A stretch of DNA of 64,000 nt from the NCBI RefSeq assembly GCF_007004135.1, contig NZ_VJMG01000008.1:111734-175733 (forward strand). The letters are read 5' to 3'. The DNA is from Affinirhizobium straminoryzae (GTDB lineage: Bacteria; Pseudomonadota; Alphaproteobacteria; Rhizobiales; Rhizobiaceae). This document shows positions 44,845 to 54,677 of the stretch, in pieces (position 1 is the first letter of the stretch; every line of letters begins with the position of its first letter). Both the position numbers and the translations under genes were made by a program. The notes below the pieces were generated by a model. That model ran no database searches. It was given only the letters and a program-made list of their open reading frames with translations, and had not been told where the DNA came from.

Positions 44845-45684
44845 TCAGCCCGCCTTGCGGAAGCGCGGCTTCGGGCTTTCCCGCATCACGAACACGGCGT
44901 GATAGAGCTGCGCCAGCAGATCCTTGCGGTCGGAAAAGGCGGCCATCTGTTCCCATGTCATCAACGGACCGATCTTCGCGCGGATCGTCGTGCCAGAAAG
45001 ACGCTTGAACTCTCGGATCAGCAGGGAAAGCCTGAGCGTCAGCGACACGCGGCTTGCCAGATGGAAGAGCCGGCCATTCTGGCCGTGGAAATACACAGGA
45101 ATCACGTTGGCCCGGGCAGCCTGGATGAGACGGGCCGGAAACATCTTCCACGGGAGATCCTCGGCCCGGCCGAACCCTTTCTTCGCCGTCGCCACCCCGC
45201 CGGCCGGAAAGATGATGATGGTGACACCTTCCTTGAGAAGCCGCACGGCCTCGCGGCGTGTTTCCATGTTGATGGCCAGCGCCTCCTTCGTTTCCTCGAA
45301 GCAGACGGGCAGCGAATAGGGCGCGATTTCCGGCACCTTCAGCAGTTCGTTGTTGATCAGCACCCTGAACGGGCGACCAAGCTGCTCGGCCAAAGCCAGG
45401 ATCGCAATGCCATCGCCGATCCCGAAAGGATGGTTGGCAACGATCACCAGAGGCGTGTCCGGAAGGTCTTTCGGCGGCCAGGCGCCGTCGACGGCAAGCC
45501 TCACCTTGATGAGGTCCAGCATCTCGCCGAACACACGCTCCGACTTGCCAACCACATCCTTGCGCCAGATGTCGTAGAGACGGATGTAACGGTCGCGACC
45601 GGAGAGACCTTCGATGGAGCGGATCAGCCACCGTTTCAGGCGCGGATCCCGTTCATTGGCGTAAGACAGTTCCTTGAAACGCAA
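44845..45684 (-). CDS. Phospholipid/glycerol acyltransferase family protein
   Basis: 279 residues of the PlsC-like acyltransferase superfamily. The block VIVANHPFGIGDG carries the catalytic His and acid in the spacing typical of the OlsA/lyso-lipid subgroup, followed by ELLKVPEIAPYSLP and IIIFPAGGVATAKKGFGR (substrate-binding FPxG block). No membrane helix is obvious, so it may act peripherally on lyso- or ornithine-lipids. Downstream of thrS on the same strand. Confidence 0.82.
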   Translation of the reverse strand: MRFKELSYANERDPRLKRWLIRSIEGLSGRDRYIRLYDIWRKDVVGKSERVFGEMLDLIKVRLAVDGAWPPKDLPDTPLVIVANHPFGIGDGIAILALAEQLGRPFRVLINNELLKVPEIAPYSLPVCFEETKEALAINMETRREAVRLLKEGVTIIIFPAGGVATAKKGFGRAEDLPWKMFPARLIQAARANVIPVYFHGQNGRLFHLASRVSLTLRLSLLIREFKRLSGTTIRAKIGPLMTWEQMAAFSDRKDLLAQLYHAVFVMRESPKPRFRKAG

Positions 45685-45750
45685 CTTGCCTCTCTCCGGG
45701 CAGACGAAATGAGGATGACACTATTATTGCACGTTCATGTCAGAATGCTG

Positions 45751-45782
45751 ACAGCCCCGGCCTTTTCCAAGGCCGGGGCTGT
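45751..45782 (-). terminator. Terminator-like hairpin after thrS
   Basis: ACAGCCCCGGCCTT pairs perfectly with AAGGCCGGGGCTGT around a 4-nt loop (14 bp), 9 bp beyond the thrS stop on the minus strand. There is no T-run, so Rho-assisted termination or message stabilisation is possible. Confidence 0.7.
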
Positions 45783-45790
45783 CTTCTGTA

Positions 45791-47812
45791 TCACTCCGCA
45801 GCGGCCTTGCGCAGGGCAAGACGCCGCTTGACGTCCGGCGGCGTTGCCTCGTCGGTCAGGGCGGCGACCGCATCGGCAAGCGCCATAGGGGTCTGCGCCT
45901 GGGAGCCCAGACGACGGATGTTCACCGTGCGGTTCTCCGCTTCCTGGCGACCGCACACAATGATGACCGGCACCTTGGTCACCGAATGCTCGCGGATCTT
46001 GTAGTTGATCTTCTCGTTGCGGAAATCCTCCTCAACGATCAGGCCCGCATCACGCAGCGTCTGGACGACCTCGCGGCCGTAATCATCGGCATCCGAGGTG
46101 ATCGTCGCGACGACGACCTGCAGCGGCGCGAACCACAGCGGCATGTGGCCGGCAAAGTTCTCGATCAGGATGCCGAGGAATCGCTCCATCGAGCCGCAGA
46201 TGGCACGGTGGATCATCACCGGCTGCTTCTTGTCGGAATTCTGGTCGATGTAGAAGGCGCCGAAGCGTTCCGGCAGGTTGAAGTCCACCTGCGTGGTGCC
46301 ACACTGCCATTCACGACCGATCGCATCCTTCAGCGTGTATTCGAACTTCGGACCGTAGAAGGCGCCCTCGCCCGGCAGGATGCCGGTCTTGATGCGACCC
46401 CCGGACTGTTCCTCGATGGTCTTCAGCACCTCCATCATCACGCTTTCGGCGCGATCCCAGAGCGCGTCGGAGCCGACGCGCTTGTCGGGACGCGTGGAGA
46501 GCTTCACGACCACCTCGTGGAAGCCGAAATCCTCGTAGACGGAGAGGATGAGATCGTTGATGCGCAGGCATTCCGCCGCCATCTGCTCCTCGGTGCAGAA
46601 GACATGCGCATCGTCCTGCGTGAAGCCGCGCACGCGCATCAGGCCATGCAGGGCGCCGGAAGCCTCGTAACGATGCACCAGTCCGAATTCGGCAAGGCGA
46701 ACCGGCATTTCACGGTAGGACTTCAGGCCATGCTTGAAGATCTGCACGTGACCGGGGCAGTTCATCGGCTTCAGCGCGAAGACGCGATTGTCGGCATCCT
46801 TGTCGTCGGGATGGGTGAAGGCATAGGCGGATTTCACCGCAAACATGTTCTCCTGGTACCAGCCCCAGTGACCCGAGGTTTCCCAAAGCGAGGAATCGAG
46901 CACCTGCGGCGCATTCACCTCCTCATAGGTATTGGCGAGACGCCGGCGCATATAGGCCGTCAACGTCTGGAACATGCGCCAGCCCTTGCCATGCCAGAAG
47001 ACCACGCCCGGCCCCTCTTCCTGGAAATGGAAGAGATCCATCTCGCGGCCGAGCTTGCGGTGATCGCGCTTTTCCGCTTCCGCCAGCACGTGCAGATACT
47101 GGTCGAGTTCCTCCTGGGTCGCCCAGGCGGTCCCGTAGATGCGGCTTAAGACAGGGTTGTTGCTGTCGCCGCGCCAGTATGCGCCAGCCACCTTCATCAG
47201 CTTGAAGGCGGTGCCGATCTGGCCGGTGGAGGCCATGTGCGGACCGCGGCAGAGATCGAACCAGTCGCCTTGGCTATAGATCTTCACGTCCTGGTCGGCC
47301 GGGATCGCATCGACCAGTTCCACCTTGAAGCGTTCGCCCTTTTCGCCGAACACCTGCTTGGCCTTGTCGCGGGACCAGACCTCCTTGATGAACGGCTTGT
47401 TGCGGCCGATGATGTCCTTCATCTTCTTTTCGATCTTCGGCAGATCGTCGGGCGTGAAGGGCCAGTCCTCGCCGCTCTCGGCATGAACGCGCTTGAAATC
47501 GTAGTAGAAACCGTTCTCGATGACAGGACCGATGGTGACCTGCGTGCCGGGCCAAAGCTCCTGCACGGCCTCGGCCATCACATGGGCGGCATCGTGGCGG
47601 ATCAGTTCGAGCGCACGGCCATCGGTGCGGGTGACGATCTCGATCCGGCCCTCGGTGACGGGGTCGGAGAGATCGCGCAGTTCGCCGTCGATCGCAACGG
47701 CGACCGCCTTCTTGGCCAGCGATTTGGAAATGGATTCGGCGACCGCAAGGCCGGTCGTGCCGGCATCATAGGTGCGGATCGAGCCATCGGGGAAAGTCAG
47801 GGAAACGGACAT
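45791..47812 (-). CDS. thrS: Threonyl-tRNA synthetase
   Basis: 673-residue class II synthetase. The N-terminal TGS domain (1-62) is followed by the editing domain with [12 protein letters not shown] and the catalytic core ([28 protein letters not shown], zinc Cys in [34 protein letters not shown]), ending with the anticodon-binding domain ([15 protein letters not shown]). The DUF2267 gene lies upstream on the same strand. Confidence 0.96.
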   Translation of the reverse strand: MSVSLTFPDGSIRTYDAGTTGLAVAESISKSLAKKAVAVAIDGELRDLSDPVTEGRIEIVTRTDGRALELIRHDAAHVMAEAVQELWPGTQVTIGPVIENGFYYDFKRVHAESGEDWPFTPDDLPKIEKKMKDIIGRNKPFIKEVWSRDKAKQVFGEKGERFKVELVDAIPADQDVKIYSQGDWFDLCRGPHMASTGQIGTAFKLMKVAGAYWRGDSNNPVLSRIYGTAWATQEELDQYLHVLAEAEKRDHRKLGREMDLFHFQEEGPGVVFWHGKGWRMFQTLTAYMRRRLANTYEEVNAPQVLDSSLWETSGHWGWYQENMFAVKSAYAFTHPDDKDADNRVFALKPMNCPGHVQIFKHGLKSYREMPVRLAEFGLVHRYEASGALHGLMRVRGFTQDDAHVFCTEEQMAAECLRINDLILSVYEDFGFHEVVVKLSTRPDKRVGSDALWDRAESVMMEVLKTIEEQSGGRIKTGILPGEGAFYGPKFEYTLKDAIGREWQCGTTQVDFNLPERFGAFYIDQNSDKKQPVMIHRAICGSMERFLGILIENFAGHMPLWFAPLQVVVATITSDADDYGREVVQTLRDAGLIVEEDFRNEKINYKIREHSVTKVPVIIVCGRQEAENRTVNIRRLGSQAQTPMALADAVAALTDEATPPDVKRRLALRKAAAE

Positions 47813-47951
47813 TGTGTGCTCCTGTCATCCAGTCCCGCCAACGAATGCGGGTGGTTTAATCTTGCCGTCGGCAGACGGCGTCCAACGCGCGCGTTGATAC
47901 GCGCGAAACGCGCCGGAGTAAAGCAAGGACGCGAGGGTGATAGGGGCGGAT

Positions 47952-48377
47952 TCAGGCCCTGAAACCCCAGAAGGCAAGCGCGCCGTCCGGCAGTTGCCGA
48001 AGCATCGCTTCCAGCCGCGCATCGTCCACATGCCGGCGAATGGCGGCCGTCACGTCCTCGATGGCCGTCGGCGTCGAGAGATTGTGGTTGTGGCGGAGCA
48101 GCCTTACCTCGGCCATCAGCGTGTCGCGATCGGCAAACGGACGCTGCGGCTCGGCCGTGTCCCAGTCGCTGACGAAGATCGCCCGCACCACCGGCGGCAG
48201 CAGATCGGCAAAGGCAATGGCCTGCGGCAATGTCAGGCGGCGGCGAAACACCTGCAGCACCGCCTGCAGCATCGTATAGGCCTGATGGCGGGTCTGAAGC
48301 ATCGAAATCTCGATGAGATCAGCCATGAAGGCCTCGAAATCGCGGCCGGCGTGATGGTATTCCATGGGAATCGGCAT
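47952..48377 (-). CDS. DUF2267 family protein
   Basis: 141 residues, all-helical, matching DUF2267 by the repeated helical halves (TRHQAYTMLQAVLQVFRRRLTLPQAIAFADLLPPVVRAIFVSDW, then a second half ending LPDGALAFWGFR). Function unknown. Starts 25 bp beyond the end of the upstream carboxypeptidase gene on the same strand, with GAGGGTG before the ATG. Confidence 0.82.
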   Translation of the reverse strand: MPIPMEYHHAGRDFEAFMADLIEISMLQTRHQAYTMLQAVLQVFRRRLTLPQAIAFADLLPPVVRAIFVSDWDTAEPQRPFADRDTLMAEVRLLRHNHNLSTPTAIEDVTAAIRRHVDDARLEAMLRQLPDGALAFWGFRA

Positions 48378-48412
48378 GAATCACCCTCTCCTTGACGGCC
48401 GACCGCGCACGA

Positions 48413-49660
48413 TTATCCCTGCGCGGCGATTGCCAGGCAATCCAGCTTCTTCTTCTTCAGGGCGGAGCAGGCCTTGTTGGCATCGGCGCTGGAGGCAAAA
48501 CCCGCGAAACGCACCTTGAATATCTGCTGCTTGCCCTTGCCGCTGCGCACCACCTCGCCCCTGGCCTTGGGATTGCTGCTCTTCAGGACGGTTGCGACCT
48601 TGTCCTTCAGCGCATTGGCCCCGTCACGGGTGGCGGAGGTTCCGGCCTGCACTTTCCAGCGTCCGGCTTCGACTTTTTCCAACGGCTCTCCACCGTCGCC
48701 CTGCTCCAGTTCGACAGCATCGCCGCGCTTGCCCTTGCCGCGGATCTTCGCCGAATGCGCCTTCGGCGCCGAGGTCGACGCGACCGTCATCGGCTTTGCA
48801 TCAGGCTGGTCGTCCTCGTCCTCCTCTTCGGCCCGGGCAACAGCGCCCGATGCCTTGGAATATTTGGTGAGCAGTGCAGCCATCTTGTCGTCGCGGCTGC
48901 GCGCCGTCGCACCACCCAACACCACACCGATCAGATGGTGGCCGTCTGCATTCAACGAGGACACCAGATTGTAGCCGGATGCGTCCGTATAGCCGGTCTT
49001 GATCCCATCGACCCCGCCATAGCGATACATCAGATTGTTGTGACCATGCAGCTGGCGGCCGCGGAAGGTAAAGGCGCGCTGGGCAAACAGCGGATACTGG
49101 GCGGGAAAATCGCGTTTCAGCGCCAGCCCCAGCCGCGCCATGTCCTCCGGTGTCGTCACCTGCCGGGCCTTGGCCGTGAGGCCGGACGGCGTGACGAAAA
49201 TGGTGTTCTTCATGCCCAGCCGATGTGCCTTTTCCGTCATCATGCGGCCGAACGCGGCTTCCGAGCCGGCCAGGTGTTCGCCCATTGCCGTGGCGGCATC
49301 ATTGGCGGAGATGATGATCATGCCATTGACGGCTTCGCGCACGGTCAGCGTCGTGCCGGCCTTGACGTTCAGCTTCATGCGCACCTTGGAGGCGGCGTTG
49401 CTGGACATCGTGATCCTGTCGTCCCAGTGCAACCGGCCGGAGCGCAGCGCCTCGAAGGTCAGATAGAGCGTCATCATCTTGGCGAGCGACGCAGGCGGAT
49501 GCAGCGTGCTGCCGCCCTCATCCGCAATGATGCGCCCCGTGCGGGCATCCATGACCGCCCAGGACACCTGATGTCCCGCGGCCGATGCGGTGGCGGTGAG
49601 TGATGCGGCAAGCAGCAAACCGAGCGCGAGCCGGCGCGCCATCCATGTCCAGATCTGCAT
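48413..49660 (-). CDS. D-alanyl-D-alanine carboxypeptidase with SPOR domain (copy 1)
   Basis: 415 residues. Signal peptide 1-28 (SLTATASAA) and a peptidase S11 domain with S58-L-A-K61, S118-A-N120 and K221-T-G223, so trimming the terminal D-Ala from peptidoglycan stems is expected. A charged Ala/Lys linker follows, then a C-terminal SPOR-like domain (about 335-410) that would bind septal glycan. I chose ATG 49660, where the signal peptide begins; the longer frame to 49768 is not conserved. A second such enzyme lies at 59095. Confidence 0.88.
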   Translation of the reverse strand: MQIWTWMARRLALGLLLAASLTATASAAGHQVSWAVMDARTGRIIADEGGSTLHPPASLAKMMTLYLTFEALRSGRLHWDDRITMSSNAASKVRMKLNVKAGTTLTVREAVNGMIIISANDAATAMGEHLAGSEAAFGRMMTEKAHRLGMKNTIFVTPSGLTAKARQVTTPEDMARLGLALKRDFPAQYPLFAQRAFTFRGRQLHGHNNLMYRYGGVDGIKTGYTDASGYNLVSSLNADGHHLIGVVLGGATARSRDDKMAALLTKYSKASGAVARAEEEDEDDQPDAKPMTVASTSAPKAHSAKIRGKGKRGDAVELEQGDGGEPLEKVEAGRWKVQAGTSATRDGANALKDKVATVLKSSNPKARGEVVRSGKGKQQIFKVRFAGFASSADANKACSALKKKKLDCLAIAAQG

Positions 49661-49812
49661 AAACCCTGTCCTGGCGATGTTCTTGTATATCCTGCGCGAT
49701 GGCCGCCAATCGCGACGCAAATCCGGACGGACTCGGTCGAATCGGGCGGCCCGCGGCAGAATCCGCAAACGTCACTAACAGAGCGTTAATCAGATTTTTG
49801 GAGCGCCCCGCT

Positions 49813-50187
49813 TCAGCCTCGGGGAGCGCCAGAACCCGCGCGGTAACGCCAGGGCATAAACCAGCGCTGCAGTGGCGGGCGCTTGTCCGGGACAGGGTCG
49901 AGACCGGAGGAGCCGAAGGGCCCGCAGCGCATCACCCGGAAAACGGTCATCCAGCCGCCGAACCACAGTCCATGGCGAGCGACCGCTTCATAACCGAATT
50001 CGGAACAGGTCGGGATATGACGGCAGGAATTGCCGACAAAGCCTGACAGCGTCAGCTGGTAGAGACGGATCAGCCCCATGCCGATCAGGCGGTCAGGTGT
50101 CTTGCGAAAGGGGCCGGCATAGTTTCGCCCGCGTCTGCGCGGCCGCTCCTCTTCATCGTCCTCCAGCCGCTCGCAATGCTCGCACAT
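49813..50187 (-). CDS. yidD: Membrane protein insertion efficiency factor YidD
   Basis: 124 residues, longer than the usual 70-90 because of a charged N-terminus (RLEDDEEERPRRRGRN) and a C-terminal extension. The core GLIRLYQLTLSGFVGNSCRHIPTCSEFGYEA, including CRHIPTCS, is diagnostic. YidD helps YidC insert membrane proteins. It follows the U-type scaffold gene on the same strand with a 3-bp gap. Confidence 0.93.
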   Translation of the reverse strand: MCEHCERLEDDEEERPRRRGRNYAGPFRKTPDRLIGMGLIRLYQLTLSGFVGNSCRHIPTCSEFGYEAVARHGLWFGGWMTVFRVMRCGPFGSSGLDPVPDKRPPLQRWFMPWRYRAGSGAPRG

Positions 50188-50190
50188 GGG

Positions 50191-50634
50191 TCAGCCCGCC
50201 CTTGCCACCTGCCCGGCCTCGATCTGGTCGAGACAGTCGACCACCGCATCGAAGGTCAGCATGGTCGAGGCATGACGCGCCTTGTAGTCCTTGACCGGTT
50301 TCAGCACCCGCATCTCCTCGAAGCGACCGTCAGGACCTTCGCCGCCTTCCTTCAGCATGGCCAGCATCGCCTCGCGGGCCGCCCGCACCTCTTCGGCTGT
50401 CGCGCCCACCACGTGGCGGGCCATGACCGAAGACGAGGCCTGACCAAGGGCACAGGCGCGGACCTGATGTGAAAACGCGGCGATGGCGCCGTCCTGCATC
50501 TTCAGGAACACGCGCACCCTGGAGCCACAGAGCTTGGAATGCTTTTCCGAACTGGCATCGGCCCCATCCATTGGGCCCGTCAGCGGAATGTTTCCGGCGA
50601 GTTCCAGGATTCGGCTGTTGTAGATATCGTCCAT
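50191..50634 (-). CDS. IscU/SufU-type iron-sulfur scaffold protein
   Basis: 147 residues of the NifU-N family (YNSRILELAGNIP, SKLCGSRVRVFL, VRACALGQASSSVMA). Two of the three conserved scaffold cysteines are present (LCGS and ACALG); the third position has RHASTML, so Ser/Ala replaces Cys. Cluster assembly may therefore be altered, or the protein may be a relative with another job. It is coupled to yidD in the same direction. Confidence 0.85.
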   Translation of the reverse strand: MDDIYNSRILELAGNIPLTGPMDGADASSEKHSKLCGSRVRVFLKMQDGAIAAFSHQVRACALGQASSSVMARHVVGATAEEVRAAREAMLAMLKEGGEGPDGRFEEMRVLKPVKDYKARHASTMLTFDAVVDCLDQIEAGQVARAG

Positions 50635-50865
50635 GCGGGTCTGCCTTCACGGGTCTCTGGCGCCGGGCGTAATGGTTCGCGCGGGGCGCGCAAGGCGAAC
50701 ACTGTGTCAATTGCACCCTGCTGGCGCAAGCTTGAACTCCGCTCTATATGAGGGGCGAACACGCAGGCATCAAGACGCAATGTTTTGCCCCAAAGCCATG
50801 CGAAAGCAGGAAAGCCTGTCTTGTCAAAAAAGATCCGGCAGGTCAGATAGCCCGTAACGCTTCAT

Positions 50866-50924
50866 CGGGGTGCCAGACATGCCCATCCGCATGCCAACCC
50901 GAAGGCTGGTCAGGTGCGGCCTTG
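50866..50924 (+). promoter_or_regulatory. Structured folE leader, possible THF-II (folE motif) riboswitch
   Basis: Just ahead of the folE ribosome site, GGGGT (50867-50871) can pair with GCCTT (50919-50923), enclosing a hairpin with CGCA/TGCG and CCAACC-CGAA-GGCTGG (one mismatch). The 3' end stops about 10 nt before AGGAG. The folE RNA motif (THF-II riboswitch) is known upstream of folE in Alphaproteobacteria; this has the right place and a similar fold outline, but I cannot confirm its conserved core. Confidence 0.35.
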
Positions 50925-50946
50925 AACCGCATCAGGAGACGATAAA

Positions 50947-51555
50947 ATGGACGCCATCGTGAAGAATTTTCCTGCCGGCCAGAAACAGGCTCGCCCCACC
51001 CAGCAGGAAGCGGAAGAGGCCGTGCGGCTGCTTCTGCGCTGGGCCGGTGACGATCCGACCCGTGAAGGCCTTCTCGACACGCCGAAGCGTGTGGCTGCCG
51101 CCTATCGGGAGCTGTTCTCCGGCTACGAGCAGACGCCGGAAGAGATTCTGGGCCGCACCTTCGAGGAGGTTGCCGGTTATGACGACATGGTTCTGGTGCG
51201 CGACATCCCGTTCTTCTCGCATTGCGAACATCACATGGTGCCGATCATCGGCAAGGCGCATGTCGCCTATCTGCCGAAGGGCCGCGTGCTCGGCCTCTCC
51301 AAGATCGCCCGTGTGGTCGATGTCTATGGCCGCCGCCTTCAGACGCAGGAGGCCATGACGGCACAGATCACCCACGCGATCCAGGAGGTGCTGCAGCCGC
51401 GCGGCGTCGCCGTGATGATCGATGCGGAGCATATGTGCATGTCGATGCGTGGTATCCAGAAGCAGGGCTCGACCACCCTGACCACCACCTTCACGGGCGA
51501 GTTCCAGAACAATGCGGCGGAACAGGCACGCTTCCTCACCATGATCCGGCGGTGA
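50947..51555 (+). CDS. folE: GTP cyclohydrolase I
   Basis: 202 residues; first enzyme of tetrahydrofolate synthesis from GTP. Zinc and active-site motifs: [40 protein letters not shown] and [16 protein letters not shown]. An AGGAG ribosome site lies 8 nt before ATG 50947. hisI follows after 33 bp. The upstream leader may control it. Confidence 0.95.
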   Translation: MDAIVKNFPAGQKQARPTQQEAEEAVRLLLRWAGDDPTREGLLDTPKRVAAAYRELFSGYEQTPEEILGRTFEEVAGYDDMVLVRDIPFFSHCEHHMVPIIGKAHVAYLPKGRVLGLSKIARVVDVYGRRLQTQEAMTAQITHAIQEVLQPRGVAVMIDAEHMCMSMRGIQKQGSTTLTTTFTGEFQNNAAEQARFLTMIRR

Positions 51556-51588
51556 TCGCCCGCCTCCTCGACTGACAGGATATCTGGC

Positions 51589-52047
51589 ATGACGATCGAG
51601 TTTCTCGCGCCCTCCGCCGACAAGACGGTGCTCGAAGGCGACGGCGCCTTCACCCCGCGCTTCGATGAGGCGGGGCTGGTGACCGCCGTGGTGACCGACG
51701 CGCGCGACGGCGCCGTGCTGATGCTGGCGCACATGAACAGCGAGGCGCTGGCGCTGACGCTTCAAACCGGCATTGCCCATTATTACAGCCGCTCCCGTGG
51801 CAAGATCTGGAAGAAGGGCGAAACCTCCGGAAACCTGCAGAAGGTCGTCGAGGTCCTGACCGACTGCGACCAGGATGCCGTTCTGCTGAAGGTCTCGGTC
51901 GCCGGCCACGATGCCAGCTGCCACACCGGCCGCCGCTCGTGCTTTTATCGCGCCGTCCGCATCGATGACGGAGCCCCCCTCCTTGAAGTCGTCGATGAAC
52001 AGCGACATTTTGATCCCCATGCCGTCTATGGCGAGGGTGCCCACTGA
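51589..52047 (+). CDS. hisI: Phosphoribosyl-AMP cyclohydrolase
   Basis: 152 residues; third step of histidine synthesis. Metal-binding and catalytic motifs: [40 protein letters not shown] and [11 protein letters not shown]. It is a stand-alone HisI without the fused HisE pyrophosphatase. AGGATATCTGGC precedes ATG 51589. The folE-hisI pairing is common in Rhizobiales. Confidence 0.95.
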   Translation: MTIEFLAPSADKTVLEGDGAFTPRFDEAGLVTAVVTDARDGAVLMLAHMNSEALALTLQTGIAHYYSRSRGKIWKKGETSGNLQKVVEVLTDCDQDAVLLKVSVAGHDASCHTGRRSCFYRAVRIDDGAPLLEVVDEQRHFDPHAVYGEGAH

Positions 52048-52159
52048 GCAGGCAAAATGCCTCCTTTCCGGTAACCGTCGAAGCATCAACGGTTTCTAAA
52101 CCGGAACGGGCGCTGAATGTCTCTCTGGGAGACGTTCAGCCGGAGGAGCGGGGCATCAC

Positions 52160-53116
52160 ATGCTGAGCTGGAGTTGGAACAGAACCGAACCGCAACTGGC
52201 ACAGTCAGAGGCAGGCTCCGCCGTGCCGGCAACACCGGCGCAAGTCGCGACCCCGCCACGCCGTGCCAAGCTCGCCCTGGCACTGGGCGGCGGTGCCGCA
52301 CGCGGCTGGGCCCATATCGGTGTGTTGCGTGCCCTGGAGGAAGCGGACATCGAGGTCGGCATGATCGCCGGCACCTCGATCGGCGCACTCGTTGGGGGCT
52401 GCTACCTGGCCGGGAAGCTGGACCAGCTCGAAGGCTTTGCCCGCTCGCTCACCATGCGGCGTATCGCGGGGCTTCTCGATCTGACGATTGGCGGCGGCGG
52501 CCTGTTTGGCGGCATGCGGCTCACCAAGCGCATGCAGGAGGATCTCGAAGACATTGCGATCGAGGATCTCGACCGGCCCTTCGTCGCCGTTTCCACCGAG
52601 CTCAATACCGGCCACGAGGTGTGGATCACCAATGGTTCGCTGATCACGGGCATGCGCGCGTCCTACGCGCTGCCCGGCATCTTCGAGCCGGTGAAGTGCA
52701 ACAACCGCACGCTTGTGGACGGGGCGCTGGTCAATCCCGTTCCAACCTCCGTCTGCCGCGCCTACGAGCAGCCGCTCGTCGTCGCCGTCAACCTCAACTA
52801 TGACATCTTCGGCCGCTCTGCCGTGGTCAAGCACAGTGCCAGCGTGCAGCCCATCGTGCAGGGGCAGCATACGCGGGTGCGCGAAGCCAATATCGGCATG
52901 ACGGGAGTGATGGTGCAGGCCTTCAACATCATCCAGGAGCGCATTTCGCGGGCACGCCTCGCCGGCGATCCGCCGGATCTTGCCCTGCATCCGCGGCTCA
53001 GCGATATCGGCCTGTCGGAATTTCACCGCGCCGGCGAAATCATCGACCGTGGGTACCAGGAAGCCCGCACCCGGATCACCGAGCTGAAGCGGATGCAGGA
53101 CGTTTTCGCGACCTAG
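52160..53116 (+). CDS. Patatin-like phospholipase
   Basis: 318 residues of the RssA/YchK group. Motifs: GGGAARGWAHIGVL (oxyanion hole), the nucleophile elbow GTSIG (Ser 73) and DGALVNPVP (Asp 187) completing the Ser-Asp dyad. No signal peptide; cytoplasmic or peripheral lipase expected. About 113 bp after hisI, same direction. It ends in a RIME-like repeat. Confidence 0.9.
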   Translation: MLSWSWNRTEPQLAQSEAGSAVPATPAQVATPPRRAKLALALGGGAARGWAHIGVLRALEEADIEVGMIAGTSIGALVGGCYLAGKLDQLEGFARSLTMRRIAGLLDLTIGGGGLFGGMRLTKRMQEDLEDIAIEDLDRPFVAVSTELNTGHEVWITNGSLITGMRASYALPGIFEPVKCNNRTLVDGALVNPVPTSVCRAYEQPLVVAVNLNYDIFGRSAVVKHSASVQPIVQGQHTRVREANIGMTGVMVQAFNIIQERISRARLAGDPPDLALHPRLSDIGLSEFHRAGEIIDRGYQEARTRITELKRMQDVFAT

Positions 53117-53219
53117 AACGTTTCCGGCGAAAACGGAATCGCCCGAAACCCTCTATCTTTTTCGCTTTACGCAATTCCTGACGCGAAACCGGTCCCCACT
53201 TTCGCTGGAACTGCTCCAG
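53114..53219. repeat. RIME-like palindromic element, copy B (106 bp)
   Basis: Same family as copy A at 44712: it begins TAGAACGTTTCCGGCGAAAA and ends CACTTTCGCTGGAACTGCTC. Its first bases overlap the patatin stop region. The central part differs, as expected for mosaic elements. It separates the convergent patatin and CBS genes. Confidence 0.75.
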
Positions 53220-53247
53220 ACCGCGTGTCTCATGAACGGCAACCCAA

Positions 53248-53279
53248 ACACCTGTCGGCGCGACGCGTCCGACAGGTGT
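53248..53279 (-). terminator. Terminator-like hairpin after the CBS gene
   Basis: ACACCTGTCGG pairs with CCGACAGGTGT (11 bp, 10-nt loop); on the minus strand it lies 21 bp past the CBS-gene stop and is followed by TTTGGGTT, a weak T-tail. Confidence 0.65.
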
Positions 53280-53300
53280 CTTATGGACGGCAGTGCAGCC

Positions 53301-53735
53301 TCAGCCGGCGATATAGGCCAGCATCTGCTCGCTCTCGGCCTCCACTTCGCGAATGCGCGCCTTGACGATATCACCGATCGAGATGATGCCGACGAGCTTG
53401 CCGGCATCCTCGACCGGGACGTGGCGGAAGCGGCCGCTGCTCATCACTTCCATCAGTTCGTTGAGGGTGGTTTCCTCGCGGCAGCGCGTCACATTGGTGG
53501 TCATGACGGACGAGACCGATTTGTCCAGTACGGCAGCGCCACCTTCCGCCACGCCCCGCACCAGATCGCGCTCCGTGAAAATGCCGGCAATGCGCCCTTC
53601 GAGACTGGTGACGACCACCGCACCGATACGGTTTTCGTGCAGGATCGCCGCCACTTCGGCGATCGTCTTCTCACGCGAGACGGAAACGACGTTGCGTCCC
53701 TTGGCATCCAGCATGTTTTTGACGGAAACAGGCAT
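53301..53735 (-). CDS. CBS-domain protein
   Basis: 144 residues consisting of two CBS motifs in tandem (about 8-62 and 76-132: VSVSREKTIAEVAAILHENRIGAVVVTS and CREETTLNELMEVMSSGRFRHVPVED). Such pairs bind adenine nucleotides and sense energy state; no partner domain is fused. AGGAGG precedes the ATG. Upstream on the same strand is the rhomboid gene. Confidence 0.92.
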   Translation of the reverse strand: MPVSVKNMLDAKGRNVVSVSREKTIAEVAAILHENRIGAVVVTSLEGRIAGIFTERDLVRGVAEGGAAVLDKSVSSVMTTNVTRCREETTLNELMEVMSSGRFRHVPVEDAGKLVGIISIGDIVKARIREVEAESEQMLAYIAG

Positions 53736-53867
53736 TCATTCCTCCTATGGCCAGTGTCCTGGAGGCGCCGCCCCTTCAACTCCCACCCAAGGCCGCCCCT
53801 CCGTCAGAAGATGGTGCGCGCAGTCGTGCGGCTTTGCAACAGCTGAAAGCCGGGGTTTTCCGGATGT

Positions 53868-54677
53868 TTAAGCAATTTCTGATTCAGACGGTAACGGATC
53901 GAACAGGCCAAACAGCAGATAGCCGAACAGGAAACCGCCGATATGCGCATCCCAGGCGATCGCCCCCATGTCGGATCCGACGAGCGGCAGACCGAACGCA
54001 ATCAGCACGTTGCCGAAGAACCACAGCAGCGTGAAGACCAGAACGGTACGGTTGCGAAGCGCCCCGACGATGCCCTGACGCGGCAGCACATGGGCCTTCA
54101 TCCGCCGCATGCCGCCCCCCTCCTTCGGAAAGGCAAAACGGCAGGCCGCTCCCATGAGTGCGGACACCACGCCGGAGGCACCGATCAGCAGCGTCTCCTG
54201 CCCCCAGTTGAGCGCTGCATGGAAAAATGCGGCCGCCGCCGCGGATGTCATCCAGAACAGGACGTAGCGAACCGTGCCGATGCGGCGCACCACAGGTGCC
54301 CCGAACGCCGTCAGCCAGAGGCTGTTGAACACGATATGCTCGACACCCCCGTGCAACAGGGAATAGGTCACTGGCGTCCACAGCCATTCGAGCCCCTGCT
54401 GTCCGAGCGGATAGACATAGCGCAGAGGAGTAAAGGCGAGTTCGAACAGCACAAGGCCGCGCGCGTCCTCGTTGAGCACGTAAGCGTCGACCAAATAGAG
54501 CAGAATGAGCAGGGCAAGCGTTACGGTCAGCGCGGTCGGAAGGTTGAAGGCCGGCTGTGGCGGCGGACGCCAGCGCGGTGGCTCGCTTTGTCCGCTGTGG
54601 TCGGCACCGGCCTCCGGCAGCGTGTTGCGACGGGGCGGTTCACCGCCGTCCGGCGAGGTGTGACGGGAATCATCCAT
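53868..54677 (-). CDS. Rhomboid family intramembrane serine protease
   Basis: 269 residues. A proline-rich cytoplasmic head (1-45) is followed by six or so membrane helices. Active-site elements: HIVFN (His 114, Asn 118), GASG (166-169, nucleophile Ser 168) and the C-terminal DAHIGGFLFG (His 245). It probably cleaves membrane proteins within the bilayer; the substrate is unknown. Confidence 0.9.
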   Translation of the reverse strand: MDDSRHTSPDGGEPPRRNTLPEAGADHSGQSEPPRWRPPPQPAFNLPTALTVTLALLILLYLVDAYVLNEDARGLVLFELAFTPLRYVYPLGQQGLEWLWTPVTYSLLHGGVEHIVFNSLWLTAFGAPVVRRIGTVRYVLFWMTSAAAAAFFHAALNWGQETLLIGASGVVSALMGAACRFAFPKEGGGMRRMKAHVLPRQGIVGALRNRTVLVFTLLWFFGNVLIAFGLPLVGSDMGAIAWDAHIGGFLFGYLLFGLFDPLPSESEIA

